A stretch of 55,798 bases of DNA from Caldalkalibacillus salinus (GTDB lineage: Bacteria; Bacillota; Bacilli; Caldalkalibacillales; JCM-10596). Below are positions 44,943 through 53,399 of the stretch, piece by piece. The notes beneath the pieces are model-generated. The model had not been told where the DNA came from and ran no database searches. It saw only the letters and a list, made by a program, of their open reading frames with translations. The translations under genes and the position numbers were made by a program. Position 1 is the first letter of the stretch. Each line of letters starts with the position of its first letter. The stretch covers positions 1-55,798 of the forward strand of contig NZ_JAERVL010000035.1 in assembly GCF_016745835.1 (NCBI RefSeq), given 5' to 3'.

Positions 44943-45671
44943 ATGACAAAAGCAATATTATTTGATCTAGACGGCACATTATTACCAATGGATACTGAAC
45001 AGTTTGTAGAAAATTACGTGAAGCGACTCGCCAAGCATGTCGCGCAAAAGATGGACCCCAAGGCATTCGTTGATGCTTTGTGGAAGGCAACCCAAGCCAT
45101 GATTGAGAACAAAGAACGTCATTTGACTAATGAACAGGTTTTTGAACAAACATTCCTTGCATTATCTGAAAAAGAGCGAGCGGATATGTGGCCCCTTTTT
45201 GATGAGTTTTATGAGACGGTGTTTCCCACGTTAGCAGATTGGACAAAGCCAACACCGATCGCCAGAAAAGTGGTACAAGAAGCGTTAGACCAAGGTTACA
45301 AAGTAGCTGTAGCGACGAATCCAGTTTTTCCACATGCAGCTATTGCGCACCGTTTGACGTGGGCAGATTTGGACGATCTCCCATTTGAAGTGGTCACCGT
45401 ATATGAGAACAGTACCTTTACGAAGCCGCATGCAGAGTATTACCAGGCCATATGCGATAAGCTAAATCTACAGCCAGAAGCGTGTATCATGGTCGGTAAT
45501 GACATGCAGGAAGATATGGTGGCCAGCCGACTCGGAATGAAGACGTTCCTCGTTGAAGAATACGCGATTGACCGAGGTACTGGAGACAATCGAGTGGACA
45601 AACGTGGCACCCTCTCAGAGTTATATGAGGAACTAAAACTTAGAGAAGGATTGTTTGAACGACCAGCTTGA
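44943..45671 (+). CDS. HAD-superfamily hydrolase (phosphatase-like)
   Basis: 242 residues. HAD motifs: LFDLDGTLLPMD (nucleophile Asp), VAVATNP, a Lys in TKPHAEYYQAI and CIMVGNDMQEDMVAS. A helical cap lies between motifs 1 and 2. Probably hydrolyses a small phosphate ester in the cytoplasm; substrate unknown. Follows trmL closely. Confidence 0.88.
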   Translation: MTKAILFDLDGTLLPMDTEQFVENYVKRLAKHVAQKMDPKAFVDALWKATQAMIENKERHLTNEQVFEQTFLALSEKERADMWPLFDEFYETVFPTLADWTKPTPIARKVVQEALDQGYKVAVATNPVFPHAAIAHRLTWADLDDLPFEVVTVYENSTFTKPHAEYYQAICDKLNLQPEACIMVGNDMQEDMVASRLGMKTFLVEEYAIDRGTGDNRVDKRGTLSELYEELKLREGLFERPA

Positions 45672-45775
45672 TGTCATTATCAACCTAGCCTAAATAGAGT
45701 AAGACAACAGGTGTGGCCGTTTTTTACATGTTATGTTCATCAACAACCCATACTAACGTCAGAGGGGTGAGATGA

Positions 45776-46339
45776 ATGACGCATGGTGAACCATTAATCA
45801 TGTCTTTTGAGGCCAAGGACGGAACGTCAGTGAAGCTGAGACCAGCAAAAGTAGAAGATGCCGAACAGATTGTGAAGTCCAGTGAGGATATTGTAGCAGC
45901 CGGAAAGTATCTGCAAAAAGAAAGTCCCAAAACGGTCGAACAAGAACGTGATTTTATTAAAAAAGCTAGAGAACGTGGTCATATGTATACGGCCGTTGAG
46001 ATTGAAGGTCAAGTTGTGGGAATTGCTCGCATACTGAGAGAACAGTTAGAAATGAAGAAACATGTGGGTAAATTTAGAACGTGGTTGAGCCCTGACGCAC
46101 AGGGAAAAGGCATCGGTAAAAAAATCATGGAATATACGATAGAGTGGGCCAAACAGAACGACTTACATAAGGTTTGGCTTACTGTTTTCGCTCATAACGT
46201 CGGGGCGTGCAAATTATATGAACGCTACGGGTTTGTGACTGAGGGCAATCAGAAAGAACAAGTCATCATCGACGGCGAGTTTCAGGATGAAGTGTTCATG
46301 GCTTACTTTGTACAGAAACAGCGGGAACAAGTACAATAA
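45776..46339 (+). CDS. GNAT-family N-acetyltransferase
   Basis: 187 residues with the acetyl-CoA-binding pattern LSPDAQGKGIGKKIMEYTIEWA, preceding strand VGIARILRE and the late HNVGACKLYERYGFVTEGNQ. Acetylates an amine of unknown identity. ATG 45776 after AGAGGGG. A second ATG inside (MSFEAKDG, 45800) is possible. Ends at a bidirectional terminator. Confidence 0.88.
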   Translation: MTHGEPLIMSFEAKDGTSVKLRPAKVEDAEQIVKSSEDIVAAGKYLQKESPKTVEQERDFIKKARERGHMYTAVEIEGQVVGIARILREQLEMKKHVGKFRTWLSPDAQGKGIGKKIMEYTIEWAKQNDLHKVWLTVFAHNVGACKLYERYGFVTEGNQKEQVIIDGEFQDEVFMAYFVQKQREQVQ

Positions 46340-46376
46340 AAAATCCAAGTCAACGTCATATTGACTTGGATTTTTT
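46340..46376. terminator. Bidirectional terminator
   Basis: AAAAATCCAAGTCAA pairs with TTGACTTGGATTTTT; A and T runs flank it on both sides, so it ends both the GNAT gene and the leftward 30-aa gene. Confidence 0.93.
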
Positions 46377-46382
46377 GGCTAT

Positions 46383-46475
46383 TTATGCGTCTGTTTTGGG
46401 TTTATCATTATACCCTGCAGTGAATATAACCGCTAAAAATGCAATGGTAATAGCTGCGATCACAAATAGTCCCAT
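46383..46475 (-). CDS. 30-residue single-helix membrane peptide
   Basis: On the minus strand, ATG 46475 follows GGAGGG by seven bases and opens a frame of 30 codons ending TAA. The peptide is one membrane helix (LFVIAAITIAFLAVIFTAGY) with a short polar tail (NDKPKTDA). It has its own ribosome site, an AT-rich promoter-like region upstream and shares a strong terminator, which argues for a real gene. It could be a small subunit of a membrane complex or a stress peptide; no partner is evident. Confidence 0.65.
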   Translation of the reverse strand: MGLFVIAAITIAFLAVIFTAGYNDKPKTDA

Positions 46476-46596
46476 GTGAGCTCCCTCCGTCGTCTAATTC
46501 ACTTATTATATATTATTATAATGTTTTCACCTTTTTAATGCAAAAAGAAAGTGCTTCATTTTTGAAGGAGCTGTCCAATTTTTCGGAAAAAAACAC

Positions 46597-46625
46597 TTTA
46601 CATTATCTGAAAATTTGGATATATT
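46597..46625 (+). promoter_or_regulatory. Promoter of the aminotransferase gene
   Basis: TTTACA (46597-46602), a 17-base spacer and TATATT (46620-46625) match sigma-A promoters. No SAM-riboswitch-like leader fits in the short 5' region, unlike many methionine genes. Confidence 0.7.
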
Positions 46626-46654
46626 ATGTAGAACGAACGAAGAGGTGAATACGA

Positions 46655-47833
46655 ATGCACAAAACCATTAGTTTCAAACCTGCAGATAGAATGACGGATT
46701 TGCCCCAGCAATTTTTCGCTTCATTAGTGGCCAATGTTCAACAAAAGATTGACGAAGGGTATGATGTCATTAATTTAGGCCAAGGAAATCCAGATCAGCC
46801 CACGCCGACACATATCGTACAGGCGATGCAAGAAGGGGCCGCAAATCCTCAGTACCACCGATACGCCCCCTTCCAAGGCTACTCTTTTCTAAAGGAAGCT
46901 ATCGCTGATTATTATCTTAAGGAATACGGTGTACAATTAGACCCTGAAGAAGAGGTGGCGATCCTGTTCGGAGGGAAGTCCGGTCTGATTGAAGTGAGTC
47001 AGTGTCTGCTCAATCCGGGAGATACGTGCTTAGTTCCAGATCCGGGTTATCCCGATTATTTATCTGGCATTGCTTTAGCGGGCGCTCATATTGCCACCAT
47101 GCCCTTGAGAGAAGTAAACGCTTTTTTACCTGATTATGACGACATTGACCCACAAACGAAGGCTAGCGCTAAACTGATGTTTTTAAACTATCCCAATAAC
47201 CCTACGACAGGTGTGGCTAATGAGGCCTTTTTTCGTCAAACGGTTGATATGGCCTATGATCATAATATCGCTGTCGTGCACGACTTTGCCTACGGTGCCA
47301 TAGGATTCGATGGCCATAAACCCGTCAGTTTGTTACAAACACCAGGGGCTAAGGAAGTGGGTGTGGAGATATATACGATGTCCAAAACGTACAACATGGC
47401 CGGCTGGAGAGTGGGCTTTGCATTAGGAAATCGTCATATGATCCATCTGATTAACAAGATTCAAGACCATCAGTTTGTCAGTCTCTTTGGTGCGGTACAG
47501 CACGCATCAGCCGTGGCTTTGAAATCTGATCAAACCTGTGTAGATGAATTGGTGTATATGTATCATAAGAGAAGAGAGGCGTTATACGCTGAGTTAGATA
47601 GAATAGGATGGGGCGCACGTCGACCTGCAGGGTCCTTCTTTGCCTGGGTTCCGGTGCCTCATGGCTATAGCTCTACCTCTTTTGCTAATTTATTGTTGGA
47701 AGAGGCTCACATAGCCGTAGCACCGGGTATAGGATTCGGTTCATGGGGTGACGCTTACGTCCGTGTCGGTTTGTTAACGGAGGAAGCACGCCTTGTAGAA
47801 GCGGTCAGACGTATAGAACGTCTCCAGCTCTAA
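46655..47833 (+). CDS. mtnE: PLP aminotransferase, MtnE-like
   Basis: Class I aminotransferase, 392 residues. Signatures: QQFFASLVANVQQKI, VINLGQGNPDQPTP, FGGKSGLIEV, LNYPNNPTTG, HDFAYGAIGFDG and the PLP Lys in TMSKTYNMAGWRVGF. It closely resembles, from memory, the Bacillus YkrV/MtnE group, which transaminates 4-methylthio-2-oxobutyrate to methionine. No other methionine-salvage gene adjoins, so a broader amino-acid role is possible. ATG after AAGAGGTG. The 135 bases after it show no feature. Confidence 0.8.
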   Translation: MHKTISFKPADRMTDLPQQFFASLVANVQQKIDEGYDVINLGQGNPDQPTPTHIVQAMQEGAANPQYHRYAPFQGYSFLKEAIADYYLKEYGVQLDPEEEVAILFGGKSGLIEVSQCLLNPGDTCLVPDPGYPDYLSGIALAGAHIATMPLREVNAFLPDYDDIDPQTKASAKLMFLNYPNNPTTGVANEAFFRQTVDMAYDHNIAVVHDFAYGAIGFDGHKPVSLLQTPGAKEVGVEIYTMSKTYNMAGWRVGFALGNRHMIHLINKIQDHQFVSLFGAVQHASAVALKSDQTCVDELVYMYHKRREALYAELDRIGWGARRPAGSFFAWVPVPHGYSSTSFANLLLEEAHIAVAPGIGFGSWGDAYVRVGLLTEEARLVEAVRRIERLQL

Positions 47834-47992
47834 CGCTAGATAGATCAACCAATCCATACGGTTCAATGGCTTAAACTAGCTGCTCGATTTGTAACTTTCG
47901 TCACGATTCTCCTACCTTAGACCATCCCCAACCCGAATAACAAAGGCATAAAGTGATATCCTAACATTATGAGGTCAAAGGAGGGATCACTT

Positions 47993-48352
47993 TTGCAGCA
48001 ATCATATCAAGAAGTAGAGGCGTGGCTTCAGAATCATGTGAACCGTACACTTCTTATACAAAAGATTGAGGATGGCGATACAGATCAAGTTGAAATGTTT
48101 CTCGAAGGCTCTCGTCTGGGTGAGCAAATGCATCATGACCCGGATGATTTCGTAGCAGATCGAGCGTTGCTCTTGCAGGGCGCGGGAAAAGTGATGACCG
48201 ATGGAGAGCCCGCAGAACTCCCTCAAGCTGTGTTTGAGATTCCATTGAGTGGGGAATGCAGAGTATCCAGTGAGGGTGATCGCCTGCGCATAAAAACGGA
48301 ACGTGCATCATATGATTTAATATCACAGCAAGGATCGCAGGGTCATCATTAA
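47993..48352 (+). CDS. Small hypothetical protein
   Basis: 119 residues from TTG 47993, chosen because AAAGGAGGG lies seven bases before it and overlaps the alternative ATG frame at 47969. Acidic, no membrane helix. The first half is helical (YQEVEAWLQNHVNRTLL, QVEMFLEGSRLGEQMH) and the second half beta-like (AVFEIPLSGECRVSSEGDRLRIKTERASYDLI). Not recognised. Confidence 0.65.
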   Translation: MQQSYQEVEAWLQNHVNRTLLIQKIEDGDTDQVEMFLEGSRLGEQMHHDPDDFVADRALLLQGAGKVMTDGEPAELPQAVFEIPLSGECRVSSEGDRLRIKTERASYDLISQQGSQGHH

Positions 48353-48508
48353 ACCGAACTTTACATTTTTTTCTTGAAGTATTATACTAGGTAGGAAATG
48401 GAACTTCGGTAACATGATGGATAAAAATGATAGTGACACATTTTTGAAGTCAGAATGAAAACGTATAAGTGAGATAAAATTAAGATGAAAGGAAAGGAGG
48501 TTGTATCC

Positions 48509-48694
48509 ATGATGCAAGTCAATGTCATTTATTCAGGAACTCAAGGTAACTCAACAGTACACCTTAACGATGCTAGTGGGAAGTTTCACTACGTATCTTT
48601 ACTAACAGGTGTGTTAAGTGTAATCCAAACAATCACATCTGGTTTGACTTGGATACAACCTCCGTCAACATTTACGGCAGGTCGCTCTTTGTAG
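48509..48694 (+). CDS. 61-residue hypothetical protein
   Basis: ATG 48509 (or 48512) lies behind a strong AAAGGAGG. The peptide has polar ends and a hydrophobic middle (YVSLLTGVLSVIQTI) but no clear membrane helix. A proper terminator follows. No family recognised. Confidence 0.6.
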   Translation: MMQVNVIYSGTQGNSTVHLNDASGKFHYVSLLTGVLSVIQTITSGLTWIQPPSTFTAGRSL

Positions 48695-48764
48695 AAATGA
48701 GAGTGACAATAGGTAAGGCATGTCGTTTGTCTAACGGCAACGACCTAAATTACTAGAAAATGGG

Positions 48765-48809
48765 CCACAGGTTGATCATCCAAAGCATGATCTTTACCTG
48801 TGGTCTTTT
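48765..48809 (+). terminator. Terminator after the 61-residue gene
   Basis: CCACAGGT pairs with ACCTGTGG, with an inner ATCAT/ATGAT stem, then TCTTTTA. Confidence 0.85.
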
Positions 48810-48935
48810 ATATCTCTAAGAAAAAGTGTATGGATGATGGTATTGCCATTGTTATTGACTTTTTCAAATGTGATATAAGGGGCCCTCATAATGGGTCCTT
48901 TTATTTTTGAGAACTTGAAAGGAGGTGAGGCGCAA

Positions 48936-49079
48936 GTGGTCTTTCATGTTTTTAATCTTACTTTTGAGATTAACGTTCGTTGGGAGAAAGAAGAAGAGGG
49001 ACGGCCTGACCCTTTGGCATTAGAAAGAGATGCCCATCGACATCAATATTACCAAGACGTTTATCTCAGGCGATACTGA
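48936..49079 (+). CDS. YrzI-like small protein
   Basis: 47 residues from GTG 48936, placed by the perfect AGGAGGTGA seven to eight bases before it. A hydrophobic start (VFHVFNLTFEINVRW) is followed by a charged helical part ending HQYYQDVYLRRY, the layout of the Bacillus YrzI family. A short hairpin (about 48881-48898) before a T-rich run lies just upstream and could act as a leader attenuator. In B. subtilis the yrzI transcript carries several tiny ORFs and is cut by the ribosome-associated nuclease Rae1; a tiny ORF also follows here. Confidence 0.55.
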   Translation: MVFHVFNLTFEINVRWEKEEEGRPDPLALERDAHRHQYYQDVYLRRY

Positions 49080-49132
49080 AAGAAAGATAGGATAGCTTAA
49101 CTTAACTCATACAAAAAAAGGAGGCGCTGCAA

Positions 49133-49195
49133 ATGAATATCATAAGGAGTAACCATCAATATATGAAGGTGATGGAGGAGCTAGAAGGGACCTAG
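49133..49195 (+). CDS. 20-residue peptide ORF after the YrzI-like gene
   Basis: ATG 49133 has a perfect AAAGGAGG eight bases upstream and reads 20 codons (start MNIIRSNHQ, end MEELEGT) to TAG. The strength of the ribosome site makes translation likely despite the size. By position it resembles the tiny ORFs that accompany yrzI in B. subtilis. The rest of the gap to 49300 shows no other feature. Confidence 0.45.
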   Translation: MNIIRSNHQYMKVMEELEGT

Positions 49196-49300
49196 CTATG
49201 TATGTTCAAGCAATTGCCACTTGATTTCTGCTCACCGTTTTGACAAGATATGGGTAGTCTAACCTATGAGCGACAGAAAAAAGGATAAAGCAGGTGGGAA

Positions 49301-49669
49301 ATGATGATGAAACTGTTTGTATTACTGGGGAGTATCAATGCGTTCTTAACGGTGGCTTTAGGTGCTTTTGGTGCCCACGGTCTAAAAGGAAAGCTGTCAG
49401 ACTACCATTTCGAAGTGTTTCAGACGGGTGTACAATACCATATGATGCATGCGATTGGTTTAATTTTGGTCGGTATCTTAGCGCAATGGCTCAATCCAAA
49501 CTTACTCAATTGGGCAGGATGGACCTTGCTCATTGGCATTATACTCTTTTCAGGTAGCTTGTACACTTTGGCTATGACAGGCATCGGTAAGCTTGGTGCC
49601 ATTACACCTATCGGGGGATTAGCCTTCCTTATAGGCTGGGTACTTGTGGCTATGGCCGCTCTCAAGTAA
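49301..49669 (+). CDS. DUF423 family membrane protein (YwdK-like)
   Basis: 122 residues with four likely membrane helices. Family marks: GSINAFLTVALGAFGAHGLKGKL near the start, QTGVQYHMMHAIGLIL, FSGSLYTLAMTG and the ITPIGGLAFLIGWVLVA end. Function unknown. AGGTGGG precedes ATG 49301; ATG 49304 and 49307 are alternatives. Confidence 0.9.
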   Translation: MMMKLFVLLGSINAFLTVALGAFGAHGLKGKLSDYHFEVFQTGVQYHMMHAIGLILVGILAQWLNPNLLNWAGWTLLIGIILFSGSLYTLAMTGIGKLGAITPIGGLAFLIGWVLVAMAALK

Positions 49670-49759
49670 GGTAATGAGAAACGTATGAAGACGTGTCTAG
49701 ACTAAACGTTTGGATGTTCATCCATCCAAAATAAGAGCGATGCAAATAGGACAAAAGAC

Positions 49760-49788
49760 AGGACTTGCAGAAGCAGGTCCTATTTTAT
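49760..49788. terminator. Terminator between convergent genes
   Basis: AGGACTTGC-AGAA-GCAGGTCCT (one G-U pair) followed by ATTTTATT. It ends the DUF423 gene and touches the stop codon of the opposing DUF3231 gene. Confidence 0.75.
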
Positions 49789-50801
49789 TGCCCTCTCATA
49801 AGTGCCCCACGATCTGGGGTCTGCGGTGGTTGTTCCATCCAATTTTTGTTAATCAGTAATTTGGCTCCATCTTCAGCGTACAAAGCCACTTCCTGCGCTA
49901 GTCTGAAGTAGTGAGTGGCTAAGTCACGACGTTGACTTCCGGCAATGGCAGTACCATAGTTCCCCAATCCCGTAGATGTAAGGGTAGTGGTGTGAAAAAG
50001 CATGAGTTTTTCAGAAAAAGGGGCTGTCTTTGTGTCCATGACGTGTGAGTCCCAGGACATTGGCGCTGGCAGGTCCTCCTCCTTAAGGATAGAACTGAAA
50101 ACCTCCATATGCTTGTTAGCGATACGTTTCCCTCTAATGAAGTATTCTCTAATATCAGGAGAGCGTGTCACTTGAGCAAACGCCATCATAAATACCTTTC
50201 CAATAGCATTGGTGATGACATTGCTAAACAAGTGACTAATTTCGATAGACGTCAGTGGGTGGCGTTCACCAAAGAAGCCGGTCAGGAAATTCTGCTCTTT
50301 GACGAAATCTACTCGAACGGGTGTGGGAATATAGGGTGGACGTATATACACACCTTTTTGTAGCATAAGGTCGGTTGCTTTCCTATGTAACGATGCGGCT
50401 GAAGCAAGCACTTCATGAAAGAAGTCACTGACATCCGATCGAGCAACAGCACTAATGGACACACTCGCTGTTGCAAGTTCAATCGTGCCCATAAATTTTA
50501 AGTAATATAAAACGAAGGCATCAGACATTAAGCGAGGGGCCTCTGGGTTGACATCATCATCTGTGAACCCCATCGGGATTGGATGGTTCTCATGCTTAAA
50601 GATGTCCTTCACAGTCTGAAGCTGCTTCTTTGAGTTTTCTAGGGCGTATTGGACGATGGGTTCTACTTCTTCATCCTCAACTTTTTCTAAGAAATACTTC
50701 GTTGTACAAATAGCCATACTTGCTGTCATATAATGATTCCATAGCATCCCCATTTCAGCGGCTGTGAGTCTAATATTGTGTTTTGTCTTTTCCTTTGTCA
50801 T
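49785..50801 (-). CDS. DUF3231 family protein 2
   Basis: 338 residues of two similar ferritin-like four-helix units (about 10-165 and 180-325): LTAAEMGMLWNHYMTASMAICTTKYFL, then ISHLFSNVITNAIGKVFMMAF. The signature KGVYIRPPYIPTPVRVDFV-QNFLTGFFGERHPLTSIEI joins them. Such proteins are common in spore-forming Bacillaceae and often resemble spore-coat proteins, with no proven function. ATG after GGGAGG. Tandem paralogue of the next gene; the C-termini (NWMEQPPQTPDR) are near identical. Confidence 0.88.
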   Translation of the reverse strand: MTKEKTKHNIRLTAAEMGMLWNHYMTASMAICTTKYFLEKVEDEEVEPIVQYALENSKKQLQTVKDIFKHENHPIPMGFTDDDVNPEAPRLMSDAFVLYYLKFMGTIELATASVSISAVARSDVSDFFHEVLASAASLHRKATDLMLQKGVYIRPPYIPTPVRVDFVKEQNFLTGFFGERHPLTSIEISHLFSNVITNAIGKVFMMAFAQVTRSPDIREYFIRGKRIANKHMEVFSSILKEEDLPAPMSWDSHVMDTKTAPFSEKLMLFHTTTLTSTGLGNYGTAIAGSQRRDLATHYFRLAQEVALYAEDGAKLLINKNWMEQPPQTPDRGALMRGQ

Positions 50802-50831
50802 ACGATGTTGGCCTCCCTTAGATGAGTCAAA

Positions 50832-51845
50832 CTATGACTGTGCTAATTGATCACGGTCCGGTGCCTGTGGAGGTTGTTCCATCCAAGCTTTATCAATCAT
50901 GATATTAGCGCCATCCTCCCCGTATTGCATAATCTCCATTAATAATCTAGAGTAATGTGCACTAACATCCCGCCTAGAACTCCTCGCTATTCCATACCCA
51001 TAATTCTCAATACCAGCAGCCACGAGTGAGTATATATGATACATCATGAGTTTATCGGAAAAAGGTGAGACTTTAGAACGCGTAACAGCGGTGTCTGAAG
51101 TCATCGCAGGTGGAAGATGCTCTTCATTTAAAATTGAGCTCAGGATTTCTATATGCTTTGCACTAATCTCCACGCCGCGGTGGAAGTAGCCCTTCAATTC
51201 CTCTGATTCCGTTACTTGCCTAAAGCCTAACAATAAGCTACGACCGATCACATTATTTTGCACGTTGGTAAAGGCACTTGTGATTTCGAACGTGTTGAGG
51301 CTACGTCGATTTCCAAACCATCCTGTTAGAAAGTTTTGTTTATTAATATACGCGACTTTTTCAGGTACAGGAATATACGGTGGACGAACAAAAAGTCCTT
51401 TTTCTAGTAAAAGGTTGACGGTCCTGTTCGCTAAGTCCATGGTATGGTTGAGTGCTTCATTAAACATATCACGGACGTCTAGCTCGGCCAGTAAAGGAAT
51501 CGACTTGACAAACTCTTGCATACTGATACTGGTCATATGATGCAGATAAAACAGGGCGAAAGTATCCGTAAATAACTTGGGCGCCTTTTCATTTACATCT
51601 TTATCACTAAAACCATCCGGAATAGGATGTTGAACTTGATCTAAGATCATTCGCGTTTGATCAAGCTGTTCGATGTGAAAGCTGATATTATCATCGATTG
51701 TTGATTTAATGTCCGTATCATCCGTTGTTTGACTAAAGTATTTCAGAACCTGAAGGGCTAGTGTATTTTGCATATATAACTGCCATACAGCAGAAATCTC
51801 TGCAGCTGTTAGTGTATTGTGTTCAACATGATGTCCTTGGCTCAC
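50832..51845 (-). CDS. DUF3231 family protein 1
   Basis: 337 residues, the same two-unit layout as its neighbour: LTAAEISAVWQLYMQNTLALQVLKYF, KGLFVRPPYIPVPEKVAYI-QNFLTGWFGNRRSLNTFEI, and C-terminal AWMEQPPQAPDR. GTG start at 51845 with GGAGT upstream. Thirty bases separate it from the second copy, so they are an operon formed by an old duplication (the proteins are similar but clearly diverged). Confidence 0.88.
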   Translation of the reverse strand: MSQGHHVEHNTLTAAEISAVWQLYMQNTLALQVLKYFSQTTDDTDIKSTIDDNISFHIEQLDQTRMILDQVQHPIPDGFSDKDVNEKAPKLFTDTFALFYLHHMTSISMQEFVKSIPLLAELDVRDMFNEALNHTMDLANRTVNLLLEKGLFVRPPYIPVPEKVAYINKQNFLTGWFGNRRSLNTFEITSAFTNVQNNVIGRSLLLGFRQVTESEELKGYFHRGVEISAKHIEILSSILNEEHLPPAMTSDTAVTRSKVSPFSDKLMMYHIYSLVAAGIENYGYGIARSSRRDVSAHYSRLLMEIMQYGEDGANIMIDKAWMEQPPQAPDRDQLAQS

Positions 51846-52098
51846 GGTAAACGACTCCTATTAGCAAATTTAGTCATGATATACTTGTATTATTTTCATT
51901 TCATGCGATTTTAACCATAAAATATAGGATTTTTAGATGGACGATTTAGGAATACATCTTTTCTACCCTTCGTCATCTTGTGTATAATAGTTAGAAATAC
52001 GAAAAATCAGATTTTAGCAGATTTGGGCAGGTGTACTTTTAAAAGTAGGACGTAGAGCGGAGTGGAGAGGCCCTGAGGAACAAGGAGGAGACGAGTTT

Positions 52099-53319
52099 AT
52101 GATAGACCAACTATTTGAAAGATTAGAAGACATTTATCCAGAGCTTGTGCAGTTCAGACGTGATTTGCATATGTATCCAGAGTTATCTTTTCATGAAGAA
52201 CAAACGCCGAAAAAAATTGCTGATTACCTGACTGATCTTGGTTTAGACGTTAAAACAGGTGTCGGCGGCCATGGTGTGGTCGGTGTTTTAAAAGGGAATA
52301 AACCAGGCAAGACCGTTGCTTTACGAGCGGATTTTGATGCTTTATCTATTCAGGACGAAAAAGATGTCGACTATAAGTCCAAAGTACCTGGTGTCATGCA
52401 CGCTTGTGGTCACGATATTCATACGGCAGGTTTATTGGGTGTAGCTAAAGTCTTAAGTGAAGTGAAAGATCAGCTCGAAGGAACAGTGATTTTTATCCAT
52501 CAATTTGCTGAAGAACTTGCCCCAGGAGGCGCTAAACCTATGATCGAAGATGGCTGTCTAGACGGAGTAGACGTCATTTTCGGTGCCCACGTATGGGCCA
52601 CGGAGCCATACGGAACGGTATGTTTCAATGAAGGAGATATGATGGCAGCATCTGATGCTTTTGAGATCGAGGTACAAGGTAAAGGTGGCCATGGGGCCAT
52701 GCCGCATATGACTAAAGATGCTTTGGTCGTGGCCAGTCAGCTCGTTCTAAACTTACAACCGATCGTCAGCCGTCACGTAGACCCGTTGAAGCCGGCTGTC
52801 GTGACGGTCGGTTCTTTTCAAAGTGGTGAAGGCTATAACGTCATCGCTAACACAGCCAGATTAAAAGGAACCGTTCGTACCTTCGATGAAGATGTCCGTG
52901 ACCAAGTGGAACAAGCGATAGGAGAGATAGCCGAAGCCACCTGTCAATTGGCCGGTGCAAAGTATCATTACAATTATAGGCGTGGGTATCCCACACTATG
53001 GAATCATCCGCACGAAACACAAAAGATTGAGACGCTCGCACAAAGCGTGGTAGGGCAAGAAAATGTTAAAAGAATGGACCCTATTATGGGTGGAGAGGAT
53101 TTCGCCTATTACTTGAAGGAAGTGCCGGGCTCATTCTTTTTCGTTGGTGGTGGTAATCCAGAGATAGGGGCTGAATATCCACATCATCACCCTATGTTTG
53201 ATGTAGATGAGCGCGCCATGACCATCACAGGGAAAATGTTTATCTCTGCTGTCCTAGATTTCCTATCGGACGGGAAACAGACAGCCTCATTATCTCAAGT
53301 AAAAACGGTTCAGGAGTAG
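52099..53319 (+). CDS. M20 amidohydrolase (N-acyl-amino-acid type)
   Basis: 406 residues. Zinc peptidase of the M20D group that removes acyl groups from amino acids or conjugates. Metal and catalytic sites: RRDLHMYPELSFHE, HACGHDIHTAG (Cys103, His105), HQFAEELAPGGA with the Glu pair, GAHVW and MGGEDFAYYL. The dimerisation insert GKGGHGAMPH is present. ATG after AAGGAGGAG. A TATAAT near 51984 is a likely promoter. The threonine aldolase follows after 80 bases. Confidence 0.92.
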   Translation: MIDQLFERLEDIYPELVQFRRDLHMYPELSFHEEQTPKKIADYLTDLGLDVKTGVGGHGVVGVLKGNKPGKTVALRADFDALSIQDEKDVDYKSKVPGVMHACGHDIHTAGLLGVAKVLSEVKDQLEGTVIFIHQFAEELAPGGAKPMIEDGCLDGVDVIFGAHVWATEPYGTVCFNEGDMMAASDAFEIEVQGKGGHGAMPHMTKDALVVASQLVLNLQPIVSRHVDPLKPAVVTVGSFQSGEGYNVIANTARLKGTVRTFDEDVRDQVEQAIGEIAEATCQLAGAKYHYNYRRGYPTLWNHPHETQKIETLAQSVVGQENVKRMDPIMGGEDFAYYLKEVPGSFFFVGGGNPEIGAEYPHHHPMFDVDERAMTITGKMFISAVLDFLSDGKQTASLSQVKTVQE

Positions 53320-53399
53320 GTCTTTACTTTCTAAAAGAGAAGATGAGATGTATAAGTGGATACAACAACTATAACAAGGCATAAAGGAATGACATCGAA

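Noticed and set aside
48838-48910. 26-codon ORF beginning MDDGIAIVID upstream of the YrzI-like gene
   Set aside because: No Shine-Dalgarno before its ATG and it runs through the leader hairpin; more likely non-coding.
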